From Bacteroidota bacterium (GTDB taxonomy: Bacteria; Bacteroidota; Bacteroidia; B-17B0; Aurantibacillaceae): 64,000 nt of DNA. The DNA lies in assembly GCA_021156365.1 (NCBI GenBank), contig JAJNDK010000014.1, positions 51,579 through 115,578 on the forward strand, in the 5' to 3' direction. Shown in pieces: positions 41,777 through 50,221 of the stretch. Every line of letters begins with the position of its first letter. The stretch's first letter is position 1. The notes under the pieces are model-generated. The model was not told the origin of the DNA and ran no database searches. It saw nothing but the letters and a program-made list of their open reading frames with translations. Made by a program: the position numbers and the translations under genes.

Positions 41777-43835
41777 CAATGCAAAAAATAGGATTAAGCT
41801 GCTCCCGGCTTTTTTTCTGTGTACACAGTTAGTTGCACAGAACGATTCCCTTGTGTTGAAAGAAGTAATGGTAAATGCCTATCTGCAGGAAAGGCCCATA
41901 CTTCGTTTACCTTCTTCCGCAGCGGTCATAGATAGTCCTGCTATTCAGCAGCAGCACGGGCAGTCGCTTGTTCCTGTATTGAATACCGTTTCGGGTGTGC
42001 GCATGGAAGAGCGTTCGCCGGGCAGCTATCGCCTGTCGATCCGCGGCAGTCTTATCCGTTCGCCTTTCGGGATCCGGAACACAAAAATATACCTCGATGA
42101 ATTTCCGCTTACCAATGCAGGTGGCGAGTCGTATCTAAACCTCCTTGATCTTCATTGTGTTCATAGTATAGAAGTGCTGAAAGGACCGGACGGAAGTTTG
42201 TTCGGGGCCAATTCGGGAGGTGTGCTACGTATTGCCCCGATGAACCTGCGCAGCAAAGAATCGTATGTTACTGTCGGTGCAGGTGGCGGCTCTTTCGGTT
42301 TGTTCCAGCAGAATGTGGGCATTCAACAACACTTTGGAAAAAATACGCTTTCGGTGAATGAAGCCTGGCAACGCTCGGATGGGTACCGCCTGAACAGCGG
42401 GATGGACCGCAAATACCTTCAGCTAATGGATCGCCTGCAGTATTCAGAGAAAGGAGAGCTGCGTTTCCTCTTTTTATATTCCGATCTGCAGTACCAGACA
42501 CCCGGCGGACTTACCTATGTGCAATACCGGGAAAACCCGAAATCCGCACGTCCTGCCAATGCTTTTCAGGCGGGCACAGTAGAGCAGAAGGCAGCGGTGA
42601 ACAATCAAACATTTTACGGAGGTATCCTGCACGAATATAAATTTACAGATCAGGTTCGCCATGTCGTTGCCGTATTCGGATCGAAAACCCTGTTCGAAAA
42701 TCCTTTCATCACCAATTATGAAACGCGCGATGAAACCAATGGCGGACTGCGCACCTGGTTCGAATTCACGAACAGGAACACGGAAGATGTAAAGCTGACG
42801 ATGAACGTAGGCGCCGAAGGGCAGGTGATGCAATCACTCATTAGCAATTATGATAACAATAGCGGGCAGAAAGGGGCAGAGCAGGCCATTGATGATGTGA
42901 CGAATGCACAGGGATTTTTGTTTACACGTTTCACGGCCGACCTGTACAACAAATGGATGCTGGAAGCTTCGCTGAGCTACAATTACAATCACCTGCAATA
43001 CACCCGGAAAGAACCCCAGCCATTGCCGCAGCAGGAAAAAACGTTTACACCGGAGCTGATGCCGCGTGTTGCTGCTTCTTATCTTTTCAATGACTATTTT
43101 TCAGTGCGTGCTGTTGTAAGCCGTGGGTACTCTCCGCCTTCCCTGCAGGAGATCCGTTCTTCCAACAACACCGTGAATACAAGCCTGCAGGCCGAAAGTG
43201 GCTGGAACTACGAAACGGGTGTGAGGCTGCGTACAAAAGACGAACGCTTCTGGTGGGATGCTTCCGTTTTTTATTACCGGCTGAACAATGCCATTGTAAA
43301 ACGGATCAATGGAATGGCGCAGGATTATTTTGTGAACGCCGGCGGAACCGATCAACCCGGATTCGAATCGCAGTTCAGCTGGCAGCTGATCAGGCAGAAT
43401 GATGGAAAAATTGTCCGGGGCTTACAGCTTACGAATGCCTATACGTTTCTGTATTTTACTTTTCGCGAATACAGCAATGAGACCGGTGATTTTTCGGGCA
43501 ATGACTTAACGGGCGTTCCGCGGCATGTAGCCGTAACAGGTTTGAAGATGGATCTTCCGCGCAATTTTTATGTGTATACACAGTTCAATTACACATCCCG
43601 CATTGCATTGGATGATGACAACGAGCATTATGCGAACGAATACCATTTGCTGCAGCTGAAAGCCGGTTGGAAATTCAGATCGAAGAAACGTTTTGCTATG
43701 GAAATAAGTGCGGGAGTGGATAATCTGCTCAACGAGCAATACAGCCTGGGCAATGATCTGAATGCGATCAGCAATCGTTTTTACAATGCAGCGCCGCCTT
43801 TGAATTATTTCGGAAGAGTGGATTTTCGTTTTTAA
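41766..43835 (+). CDS. TonB-dependent outer-membrane receptor
   Basis: 689 residues, with start overlapping the dehydrogenase by 11 nt. Weak signal peptide (KLLPAFFLCTQLVA) to residue ~24. Plug domain (~30-160): LVLKEVMVNAYLQERPILRLPSSAAVID, VLNTVSGVRMEERSPGSYRLSIRGSLIR, IEVLKGPDGSLFGANSGGVLRI. A 22-strand barrel runs to the C-terminal NYFGRVDFRF, with the terminal Phe required for BamA. No N-terminal STN or carboxypeptidase-like domain, so it is a plain transporter, not a sigma-signalling transducer for the ECF/FecR locus. Confidence 0.92.
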   Translation: MASNNAKNRIKLLPAFFLCTQLVAQNDSLVLKEVMVNAYLQERPILRLPSSAAVIDSPAIQQQHGQSLVPVLNTVSGVRMEERSPGSYRLSIRGSLIRSPFGIRNTKIYLDEFPLTNAGGESYLNLLDLHCVHSIEVLKGPDGSLFGANSGGVLRIAPMNLRSKESYVTVGAGGGSFGLFQQNVGIQQHFGKNTLSVNEAWQRSDGYRLNSGMDRKYLQLMDRLQYSEKGELRFLFLYSDLQYQTPGGLTYVQYRENPKSARPANAFQAGTVEQKAAVNNQTFYGGILHEYKFTDQVRHVVAVFGSKTLFENPFITNYETRDETNGGLRTWFEFTNRNTEDVKLTMNVGAEGQVMQSLISNYDNNSGQKGAEQAIDDVTNAQGFLFTRFTADLYNKWMLEASLSYNYNHLQYTRKEPQPLPQQEKTFTPELMPRVAASYLFNDYFSVRAVVSRGYSPPSLQEIRSSNNTVNTSLQAESGWNYETGVRLRTKDERFWWDASVFYYRLNNAIVKRINGMAQDYFVNAGGTDQPGFESQFSWQLIRQNDGKIVRGLQLTNAYTFLYFTFREYSNETGDFSGNDLTGVPRHVAVTGLKMDLPRNFYVYTQFNYTSRIALDDDNEHYANEYHLLQLKAGWKFRSKKRFAMEISAGVDNLLNEQYSLGNDLNAISNRFYNAAPPLNYFGRVDFRF

Positions 43836-43931
43836 ATGTGAGCTTTTTACTTTAGCTGTAAAAGCTTCTTAACCATTTTTGTTATCAACCGAAATTAAAT
43901 CCCGGCGGAACGCCGTACCATGGCACTGTGC

Positions 43932-44068
43932 ATCCCGATAGCTATCGGGATCTCCCACAGGGAGAGGGCAGCCTGTGCGAAAAGGGTGAGGGCGTACAGT
44001 AGCACCTTACGCCCTCACCCTTTGGCCAGCCCACATTCCATCGCACTCCCTCTCCCGCAGGGAGAGGG
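43932..44068. repeat. Large palindromic dispersed repeat (R3 family) between convergent genes
   Basis: The 20-bp palindrome ATCCCGATAGCTATCGGGAT (43932-43951) leads into CTCCCACAGGGAG (to 43966). A perfect 16-bp inverted repeat AAAGGGTGAGGGCGTA (43981-43996) / TACGCCCTCACCCTTT (44008-44023) follows, then CCCTCTCCCGCAGGGAGAGG (44047-44066). The whole is a chain of hairpins in the convergent TonB receptor/SRPBCC interval. Related units occur at 56114-56220, 56780-56882, 59636-59835 and 60260-60500. Confidence 0.75.
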
Positions 44069-44174
44069 AGACCGAGGTATGGATTTCCGGGTTCTGCTTC
44101 GCAGAAAATAAATTCATTAATAAGAAAGAAAATAATCTGTATAAATAGTACCCACCCTTTTTCTCCGACACGAT

Positions 44175-44597
44175 CTAACTCTCCACCAGTTCTTTCAATC
44201 CGCTCAGAACTTTGTCCCATGCTTTGTCCGATCGTCTCACCCGGTCTTCGGAGCCGGGGCCCGGACCTACATCGTCCGTGATGGAGAGTGTTGTTATCCC
44301 CTCGTGGTGGCGTAATACATCCGTAACAACCGAATGGGTGCCGGACTTATCGCTTTCGTTCTTTAAGGAATATTTCAGTAATTTCTGTGGTTCTATCTGC
44401 ATGATCTCGCCGGTCATTTCTATTTTCTTAAACAGAAAGATCCGACCCCTGAAAGTGATCGGGCTTTCTACCTGCCAGTTGGAGATCACTTCGCAATTGA
44501 AAAAGTACTGCTTTGTTTTTTCAGGATTAGTAAGTGCGTCCCAGACTTCTGCAGCGCTTGCTTTCAGCTGAATGCTTTTTTTGACAATGTGTTCCAT
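44175..44597 (-). CDS. SRPBCC/AHSA1-domain protein
   Basis: 140 residues, START/Bet v1-like. Features: VKKSIQLKASAAEVWDALTNPEKTKQYFF (N-terminal strand and helix), TFRGRIFLFKKIEMTGEIMQIEPQKLLKYSL, and a C-terminal helix WDKVLSGLKELVES; the TTLSITDD strand carries the usual turn. AHSA1-like proteins bind hydrophobic ligands or modulate stress; function unknown here. Single gene, convergent with the TonB receptor across the R3 repeat. Confidence 0.9.
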   Translation of the reverse strand: MEHIVKKSIQLKASAAEVWDALTNPEKTKQYFFNCEVISNWQVESPITFRGRIFLFKKIEMTGEIMQIEPQKLLKYSLKNESDKSGTHSVVTDVLRHHEGITTLSITDDVGPGPGSEDRVRRSDKAWDKVLSGLKELVES

Positions 44598-44666
44598 AGT
44601 ACGGGTGTTTGATATAGATCATGCAAAACGAATACCAGTGGGTTAGAAGTCCTGTATTCCACTATA

Positions 44667-45581
44667 TTACATCACATAAAACTCCTTCTGTTCAAACTCC
44701 TGCGGGATCTCTTTCTCCGCCATTAGCTGCTTCAGGTCGCGCTCAATGGTTCTCGAAATGCTGAGTACGGGTATATCGGTAGGTTTGTTCTCGAAAGGAT
44801 CCTGCAATTGTATCGCCATTTTTTCAATCAGGAAAAAGCAGGAAGTAATGATCACCAGGATAGGGATCATGATAAAGCCGAACAGGTCCACCAGGGCAAA
44901 AGGCAGGAGCAGGGTGAATACCCAGAGGGCAAAGTGAATGTACAATTGATAGGTGGAAGGGAATACGGTTTTTTTGATCCGTTCGCATTTCCCCATCGCA
45001 TCGCAGAGACGTGTAACGGTTTGGTCCAGCTGTATCTGCTGAAAACCATTGATCCATTTTTTTCTCAGTGCGGTTTTCAGATCGCGGCCATGCAGATCGA
45101 GGAGGGCCATGGGCACGTTGTTGAATTGCGCCACGTATTCGAACTCGTCAGGCCTCAGGAATTTTTCAATATAGGGAAGCGGGATGCCGTTGCGGAGTGA
45201 TTTGGCCAAAGCAAAATTCCAGGCGATCTGCCGGTTGATAAAATTTTTCCGGAAGGCTTCCGTCTCTTCTGTTTCCTCTTCTATGTTCAGTGAGCTGAGC
45301 TGCCGGGTAAGCGTGCGCGAATCATTTACAATAGCTCCCCATATCTGCCGGGCTTCCCACCAGCGATCATACGAAAGATTGGAACGGAAGGCAAGCAAAA
45401 GTGAAATAATGGTGCCAAGAACAGTAGGCACTGCGATCGGGATGGAGAACTCATGCTTGGTAAAAGCTTTGTAGCCAATCTCGACCAGCTCAATGGAAAT
45501 CCCATAGAGTGTAACGAGGATCAGCTCGTACTTGATCTGTCCGAAGACGTAACGGAAAGGGATCTTATTTTTCAGTAACAT
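44667..45581 (-). CDS. Bestrophin-family channel
   Basis: 304 residues, about four hydrophobic helices. Conserved UPF0187/bestrophin segments: IPIAVPTVLGTIISLLLAFRSNLSYDRWWEARQIWGAIVNDSRTLTRQ (residues ~45-92), IPLPYIEKFL, and a later helix pair FALWVFTLLLPFALVDLFG ... FFLIEKMAIQLQDPFE with a DPFEN near the end. Bacterial bestrophins form pentameric anion or cation channels. The stop of the Usp-like gene is 3 bp upstream of its start, so they are co-transcribed. Confidence 0.92.
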   Translation of the reverse strand: MLLKNKIPFRYVFGQIKYELILVTLYGISIELVEIGYKAFTKHEFSIPIAVPTVLGTIISLLLAFRSNLSYDRWWEARQIWGAIVNDSRTLTRQLSSLNIEEETEETEAFRKNFINRQIAWNFALAKSLRNGIPLPYIEKFLRPDEFEYVAQFNNVPMALLDLHGRDLKTALRKKWINGFQQIQLDQTVTRLCDAMGKCERIKKTVFPSTYQLYIHFALWVFTLLLPFALVDLFGFIMIPILVIITSCFFLIEKMAIQLQDPFENKPTDIPVLSISRTIERDLKQLMAEKEIPQEFEQKEFYVM

Positions 45582-45584
45582 AAT

Positions 45585-46043
45585 TTAAACGGAATGGTTA
45601 TTAGTAGTGGAGATCGTGTCTACATTCAATAGCGGGACCCCGCATTTCTTCAGGATCGGGAACAGCGGTACCATGCTGGAAGAATTGAGCTTCTTCACCG
45701 GTTCGTTTTCCGAATAGGCTATGAGGTCGATGGTATTGGCTGCCAGGAAATTTTTGAAGAAAGCAAGCGTGTGGCCGTAAAAGAAACGAACGGGCACTTT
45801 TACCTGTGTAGGATCAGAAGAGCCGGGTTGCATACACCTGGCATAGGAAAGCTGGAATTCGCGGCTTACAAACTGGTATTCCTTCAGGCGGTAGGTACCG
45901 AACAACAGGTCCTGTATGCCATCGGGAAGATAGAACAGGTGTGTGAAAAGTACCTGGAACTCTTCGTCGTACTGTTCTTTGAGTTTTTCTACCAGCGTGA
46001 TCGTGCAAGGAGAGAAGTCGGTTGGGATCAATATTTTTTTCAT
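45585..46043 (-). CDS. Universal stress protein-like protein
   Basis: 152 residues from ATG 46043 (an ATG at 46058 gives five more residues, MKNKN). The start MKKILIPTDFSPCTITLVEKLKE is the first strand and helix of the UspA fold. The later IDLIAYSENEPVKKLNSSSMVPLFPILKKCGVPLLNVD gives the last strand. The classical GxxGxxxx(S/T) ATP loop is absent; the middle region (CMQPGSSDPTQVKVPVRF) is atypical. It may bind nucleotide or regulate the adjacent bestrophin, with which it shares a transcript (3-bp gap). Confidence 0.7.
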   Translation of the reverse strand: MKKILIPTDFSPCTITLVEKLKEQYDEEFQVLFTHLFYLPDGIQDLLFGTYRLKEYQFVSREFQLSYARCMQPGSSDPTQVKVPVRFFYGHTLAFFKNFLAANTIDLIAYSENEPVKKLNSSSMVPLFPILKKCGVPLLNVDTISTTNNHSV

Positions 46044-46227
46044 GTTCTTATTTTTCACAAGTCTATGGCGGAAGCCTAAGAATGGAATAAGAACCGGATT
46101 AAATTGTAATTAGATAATTATTAGAATTTGATTAGAAGATTTCGTTGAAAGTCTGTAAGCATGTCAGTTCGTCCCGAAGCCTCGGGAGGCCCCTTTATTT
46201 ATCTGAGTATGTGTAATCCCAAATCTC

Positions 46228-47595
46228 TCATTTTATAAAAGGGATCGAGATCTTTATCGACGTTCCTTTGTTTATGACGCTTGTTACATCTATCCTGCCG
46301 CCGTGCATACGGATGATGTTCAGCGAAAGCGGTAGACCGATACCATAGCCTTTGTATTTCTCCGTGTTGGATGCTCTGAAGAAGGGAACAAAGATCTGTG
46401 AAAGCTCTTCCGGCGGGATCCCTATCCCCGAATCGGTAACGGTCACAATAATATCTTTGTCGTCGGCCTGCACTTTCACTTCTACTTTCTGTTCGCCGGA
46501 ATATTTGCAGGCATTGATAAGGACATTCAGCAGCGCTACTTTTAAGGTGCCCGGATTTCCCATCATATAGAGTTTTTCCTCATCGTCGGGCAGGTGATCG
46601 TAATCCACTTCGATCTTATTGTGTTGGAAGATCCGGTTGGCTGCCATTTTTACCCGCAGGATCAGCTCGTCGATCCGCACCTCTTCGAACTTCAGCTTTT
46701 TGCCATCGAATCCCGTTTGTGCAAGGCTGAGGAGTCCGTTCATCAATTGTTCGAGCCGTCCGCTTTCGGCAGTGATCTTTTCGAGTGCGAGGCGCATGGT
46801 TTCCGGCTGATCGCTTTTTCCGAGGGCCAGTTCCGCTTCGCCGGCAATAACGGTAAGCGGCGTTTTCAATTCGTGGGAAGCATTGCTCACAAAATTATTC
46901 TGCAGCTCAAAAGTTGTTTCGAGGCGGTTGAGCATGCTGTTGAACGTAACGCTCAGGTCGGAGACCTCGTCATTGCCGTTCCCCTCTTCAAGGCGCAGGT
47001 GAAGGTTGTTTGCTTCGATGATGTTCACTTTTTTTATGATCTCCCGGACGGGCTTGAAAACAATGTTGGCAAATAAGCGTCCCAGTGTAAAGAGCAGCAG
47101 GAGCGCAATGCCAAAACCGATGCCAATGATCCGTTGCAGGCTGTTCAGCTCTTCGAAGCCTGATTCGTCTACGGCAGAGGACACGAGCAGTATCTTGTGC
47201 TGTTTGTTCTCTAAAAAGGTAGCTACATAAAATGTATCGGTGCTGAAATACCTGCTTTTGCCTTTGGTAAGCGCTTCGGTTATAAAATCCGTCGGAAGGT
47301 CTGCAGCTCTTGTTTCATCAATGATCGCGCCGAGTGTAGCAGTTTCGAACTTACGGTGTGTTTCAGCAGGAAGGTTTTTCAGGTATTTGTTCTTTACTTC
47401 ATTGTAAGCTTCGATCTTGTTGTTGTTCTGCGGGAGCTCGCTGTGTGCGGCTATTTCAGAGCGCACTTCGAGGCGGTGATAAAAGCTCTCCCGCACATTG
47501 GTGGATGTAAACAAATAAATGAAGGTGCAGAAGAGCAGGATGATGGTACCGCTCAGCAGGGTGAAAAGCAGGGTTATTTTATTCTGTATCTTCAT
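46228..47595 (-). CDS. Sensor histidine kinase (HAMP/HisKA/HATPase)
   Basis: 455 residues. Two TM helices (~9-30 and ~147-170) flank a ~115-residue periplasmic sensor. HAMP (~172-225) is followed by HisKA with FVSNASHELKTPLTVIAGE (phospho-His ~244) and HATPase_c with NVLINACKYSG (N-box), VTDSGIGI (G1) and YKGYGIGLPLSLNIIRMHGG (G2). Phosphorylates the OmpR-type regulator encoded just upstream; their coding regions overlap by 17 nt. Signal unknown. Confidence 0.95.
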   Translation of the reverse strand: MKIQNKITLLFTLLSGTIILLFCTFIYLFTSTNVRESFYHRLEVRSEIAAHSELPQNNNKIEAYNEVKNKYLKNLPAETHRKFETATLGAIIDETRAADLPTDFITEALTKGKSRYFSTDTFYVATFLENKQHKILLVSSAVDESGFEELNSLQRIIGIGFGIALLLLFTLGRLFANIVFKPVREIIKKVNIIEANNLHLRLEEGNGNDEVSDLSVTFNSMLNRLETTFELQNNFVSNASHELKTPLTVIAGEAELALGKSDQPETMRLALEKITAESGRLEQLMNGLLSLAQTGFDGKKLKFEEVRIDELILRVKMAANRIFQHNKIEVDYDHLPDDEEKLYMMGNPGTLKVALLNVLINACKYSGEQKVEVKVQADDKDIIVTVTDSGIGIPPEELSQIFVPFFRASNTEKYKGYGIGLPLSLNIIRMHGGRIDVTSVINKGTSIKISIPFIK

Positions 47596-48280
47596 TACTT
47601 TCTTTGATCATATAGCCCATACCGAATACCGTATGAATGAGCTTTTTGGAAGAACCGGTGTTTATCTTTTTGCGCAGGTAATTCACATACACGTCCACCA
47701 CATTGGTACCGAGGTTGAAATCAATATCCCATACATTCTCGAGGATCTCCATACGTGTGAGTACCTTGTTCCTGTTGCGCAGCAGGTATTCCAGCAGCCG
47801 GAATTCGGTGGCGGTGAGGGTAATGGGTTTGGCATCGCGCTTCACGGTTTTGCTGTTCTGGTTCAGCTCCAGGTCTGCAACACGTAAGATGGAGTCGCCA
47901 TTGTTTGCAGAGATGTTGAGGGCTTTCCTTCGCAGCAGGGTGCGCAGCCTTGCTTCCAGCTCGGATAGTTTGAAGGGCTTGGTCATGTAATCATCCGCTC
48001 CGCTATCGAGGCCGCTCACAATATTTTCCGTACTCGATAAAGCTGTGAGCATCAGTATGGGAGTGGTCTGATTCGTTTTCCTGAATTCGGTGCAGAGCTC
48101 CATCCCGTTCCTTCCGGGCAGCATCAGGTCCAGTATGATCACATCAAATGAATGTCCCAAAGCCATGGTCAATCCCGAATTGCCGTCCATGGCCACACTT
48201 ACCTGGTGCCCCGATCCGTTCAGTCCACGCTGTATGAGGGAGATCACATTCGGTTCGTCTTCTACCAGGAGTACGTTCAT
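47579..48280 (-). CDS. OmpR-family response regulator
   Basis: 233 residues from ATG 48280; the longer frame would begin upstream of the -7 box at 48306-48313, so is excluded. Receiver: E7/D8/E9 pocket, phospho-Asp D51 in IILDLMLP, Thr in MLTAL and Lys in TKPF. The winged-helix Trans_reg_C domain (~130-226) has LTATEFRLLEYLLRNRNKVLTRMEILENVW and TNVVDVYVNYLRKKI. Partner of the histidine kinase (17-nt overlap), forming a cell-envelope two-component system with unknown targets. Confidence 0.95.
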   Translation of the reverse strand: MNVLLVEDEPNVISLIQRGLNGSGHQVSVAMDGNSGLTMALGHSFDVIILDLMLPGRNGMELCTEFRKTNQTTPILMLTALSSTENIVSGLDSGADDYMTKPFKLSELEARLRTLLRRKALNISANNGDSILRVADLELNQNSKTVKRDAKPITLTATEFRLLEYLLRNRNKVLTRMEILENVWDIDFNLGTNVVDVYVNYLRKKINTGSSKKLIHTVFGMGYMIKESNEDTE

Positions 48281-48305
48281 TGTGTGAATGAATTTTTCTG
48301 AGAAG

Positions 48306-48313
48306 CAAAGATA
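48306..48313 (-). promoter_or_regulatory. -7 box of the OmpR-type two-component operon
   Basis: Minus strand TATCTTTG, an exact match, 25 nt before ATG 48280. It decides the start codon. -33 is weak. Confidence 0.5.
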
Positions 48314-48351
48314 CATTTTTTATAGCCTGTGTAGCTAAGATCCTTTCCGGA

Positions 48352-48485
48352 GCCGCAGATTTTCGCAGATTCCGCGGATTTTATGTTTACCTGGAAAATT
48401 TTATTAATTCTCACAGATCAGTCCGCCTTTGGCGGATCCCCTATCTTTTTAAATCGTATCTGCGTAATCCGCGCAAATCTGCGGC
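48352..48485. repeat. Inverted pair of dispersed repeats (CGCAGATT family)
   Basis: The 28-nt arms 48352-48379 and 48458-48485 are inverted repeats with few mismatches (left arm starts GCCGCAGATTTTCGCAGATT). Between them is the hairpin TCCGCC-TTT-GGCGGA (48422-48436). Related words are at 16906-16936 and 24549-24599. Confidence 0.7.
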
Positions 48486-48508
48486 TGTTTTCAAATGGGA
48501 TGCGCTTC

Positions 48509-49885
48509 CTACTCTTCACCTTTCAAAGCCTTATTATAATCCGGGCTCTTCAATAAAGTCCTGTCACAATCGAAACGGCTTAGCTTTCCGAAGGAATCAA
48601 AATATGCAGCCTTCGTCATACTGTCGTAATGGATCACGTTGTAGTGGAACTGGATGGTCTGAAATAAATTAAGTACGATGAACAAGCCGATAAATACTCC
48701 CGTGATCTTAGACCGGATCTTTTTCTGATACAGCACCGCAGAGAAGAAGGCAGCAAGGGGCAGGGTGAGCAGCGGGTACAGATCGATCATGGCCCGCCAG
48801 CCGAAAGAGCCTCCGTACCACCAGCACCACCAGCTGGACAGCACATATATATAAAGGCATACTAAGAAGAGGCTGACAATAAAAAAAGGCCGGGCTGTTT
48901 TGCGAAGGAAATACAAACCGCAGAGTGCAAAGATCATCATAGGCGTATAGATCAGCCAGCCTTTCCGGAAACCGACCAGGCATTCCGCGAGATGCGGGTT
49001 GGCAAAATAGAACCATTCACCGATATAGGAGTTGAAAAAATAATTCCCGGTGATGTAGTGGAAGTAGAGTAATTGCGGCAGAAAAACAAGGAAGCTGAGA
49101 AGGCCGATCAGCAGAAGATGCAGGCTCTTGCGGAACAGGAATACAATGCGTGTTTTCAGATCGGCGATTGATTGAATGCCGTAGAGCAGGAAGAATAAAA
49201 AGAAGAGTGCATTCACGGGGCGCACTAAAATGATCAGTCCGAAAGTGAGCCCGAGAATGATGCTGTATTTTAGTTTCGGGCTGTTGTACCATTTAATGGA
49301 AAACCAGGTGAAAACCGAAAAGAGCGCAAAGATGTATTGATGGCTCATAACGGCCTGCAGTGTGGTGTAGCAGAGCAGGTTGGTGCCGAAATATAAGGCG
49401 ATGAGAGTGATGCAGGTGATCTTTTCGGAGTAGAAGAGGAGCAGTGTTTTCCGCAGGTAGAAAAGCCCGGTGATAAAATAGAGGAGCCCGGAGAAGAGTA
49501 CCGCAAACTGGTAGGGCAGGCTGAATCCGTCGGCAGCGTATTCCGTGTGCGGAGCGATGGCATGTGCCAGGAAGAAAAAAGGGGCATACATCACGGCCAT
49601 TCCCATCGACCCTTTTATCATGTACTTACCGTTTGGCAGGCGAAGCGCATAATATTTTGATTGGTGGGCATATGCGGCGGCATTGTTGTCGTTGATAAAG
49701 CTCAGCTTCAGGTCTTTTTCGATGAAGGTGGCGGGAAGCCAGGAGTAATAACTTACGGCATCCCATTCGATCACCGTGCCTCGCCATTTGTTCTGGTTAT
49801 TCTGAACCGCAATGATGAAAAGAAGGATCGTGATGATAGCCAGCCGGGAAGGGGAGCTCAGTATATTTTTTATTTTCTGTTTCAA
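48509..49885 (-). CDS. Multi-pass membrane protein, GT-C (family 39-like) glycosyltransferase-type
   Basis: 458 residues from TTG 49885, placed 10 nt after a consensus -7 box; the longer frame runs into repeat sequence and is rejected. About 11-12 TM helices. The first loop has WDAVSYYSWLPATFIEKDL, with the Asp position used by GT-C enzymes for metal/catalysis. Later MSHQYIFALFSVF...RPVNALFF and a Trp-rich SSWWCWWYGGSFGWRAMID are family-like. GT-C enzymes move sugars from lipid carriers to the envelope. Acceptor unknown; no sugar-locus neighbours. Confidence 0.8.
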   Translation of the reverse strand: MKQKIKNILSSPSRLAIITILLFIIAVQNNQNKWRGTVIEWDAVSYYSWLPATFIEKDLKLSFINDNNAAAYAHQSKYYALRLPNGKYMIKGSMGMAVMYAPFFFLAHAIAPHTEYAADGFSLPYQFAVLFSGLLYFITGLFYLRKTLLLFYSEKITCITLIALYFGTNLLCYTTLQAVMSHQYIFALFSVFTWFSIKWYNSPKLKYSIILGLTFGLIILVRPVNALFFLFFLLYGIQSIADLKTRIVFLFRKSLHLLLIGLLSFLVFLPQLLYFHYITGNYFFNSYIGEWFYFANPHLAECLVGFRKGWLIYTPMMIFALCGLYFLRKTARPFFIVSLFLVCLYIYVLSSWWCWWYGGSFGWRAMIDLYPLLTLPLAAFFSAVLYQKKIRSKITGVFIGLFIVLNLFQTIQFHYNVIHYDSMTKAAYFDSFGKLSRFDCDRTLLKSPDYNKALKGEE

Positions 49886-49895
49886 TGGATGCGGG

Positions 49896-49927
49896 CAAAG
49901 ATACTGATTTACGGGTTTAACCGCAAA
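49896..49927 (-). promoter_or_regulatory. Complete Bacteroidetes-type promoter (TTTG-N20-TATCTTTG)
   Basis: Minus strand: -33 TTTG (49924-49927), a 20-bp spacer, and -7 TATCTTTG (49896-49903). This is an exact match of TTTG-N19/21-TAnnTTTG. The -33 box is part of the dispersed repeat CGCGAGACTTTGCGGTT. Confidence 0.75.
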
Positions 49928-50152
49928 GTCTCGCGTAAAGAGCGCAGGAGATTTCTCGCAGAGACGCTCGCGAAGCCTCGCGAGAACGCAAAGGTCTTTG
50001 TTGCGTACATGCATTACGAGCATATAAATCAGGAAAATAGATTTCTATCAGAAAATTTGTTTTACCTGTAGTAAAAAATAACTTCTGCTACACAATCTTT
50101 GCGCTCTCGCGAGGCTTTGCGAGCGTCTTTGCGCGAGACATTGCGGTTCCCC
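49921..50152. repeat. Inverted pair of CTTTGCG / CTCGCGAGGC dispersed repeats
   Basis: On the minus strand 49921-49997 reads CTTTGCG-TTCTCGCGAGGC-TTCGCGAGCGTC... and ends GACTTTGCGGTT. On the plus strand 50093-50147 reads CTTTGCGCTCTCGCGAGGCT, TTGCGAGCGTCTTTGCG, GAGACATTGCGGTT. They are inverted copies about 100 bp apart, between two divergent genes. A shorter copy, TTCTTTGCGGTTAACGG, is at 53459-53475. Confidence 0.7.
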
Positions 50153-50221
50153 TCCAGCTTCCTGCAACGTTAGTTGCTATAAGAATAAATTTTCCTATTT
50201 TAGCTTCTCCAAAATAAACGC

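Noticed and set aside
39266..43835. ECF sigma/FecR as regulator of the adjacent TonB receptor
   Set aside because: The receptor has no STN domain and FecR lacks DUF4974, so the usual cell-surface signalling path is not supported.
43942..44220. 92-codon minus-strand frame over the R3 repeat
   Set aside because: Open only because the GC-rich repeat lacks stops; overlaps the real SRPBCC gene.
49886..50023. N-terminal extension of the GT-C-like protein
   Set aside because: It is encoded by repeat sequence upstream of a perfect promoter, so it cannot be in the message.
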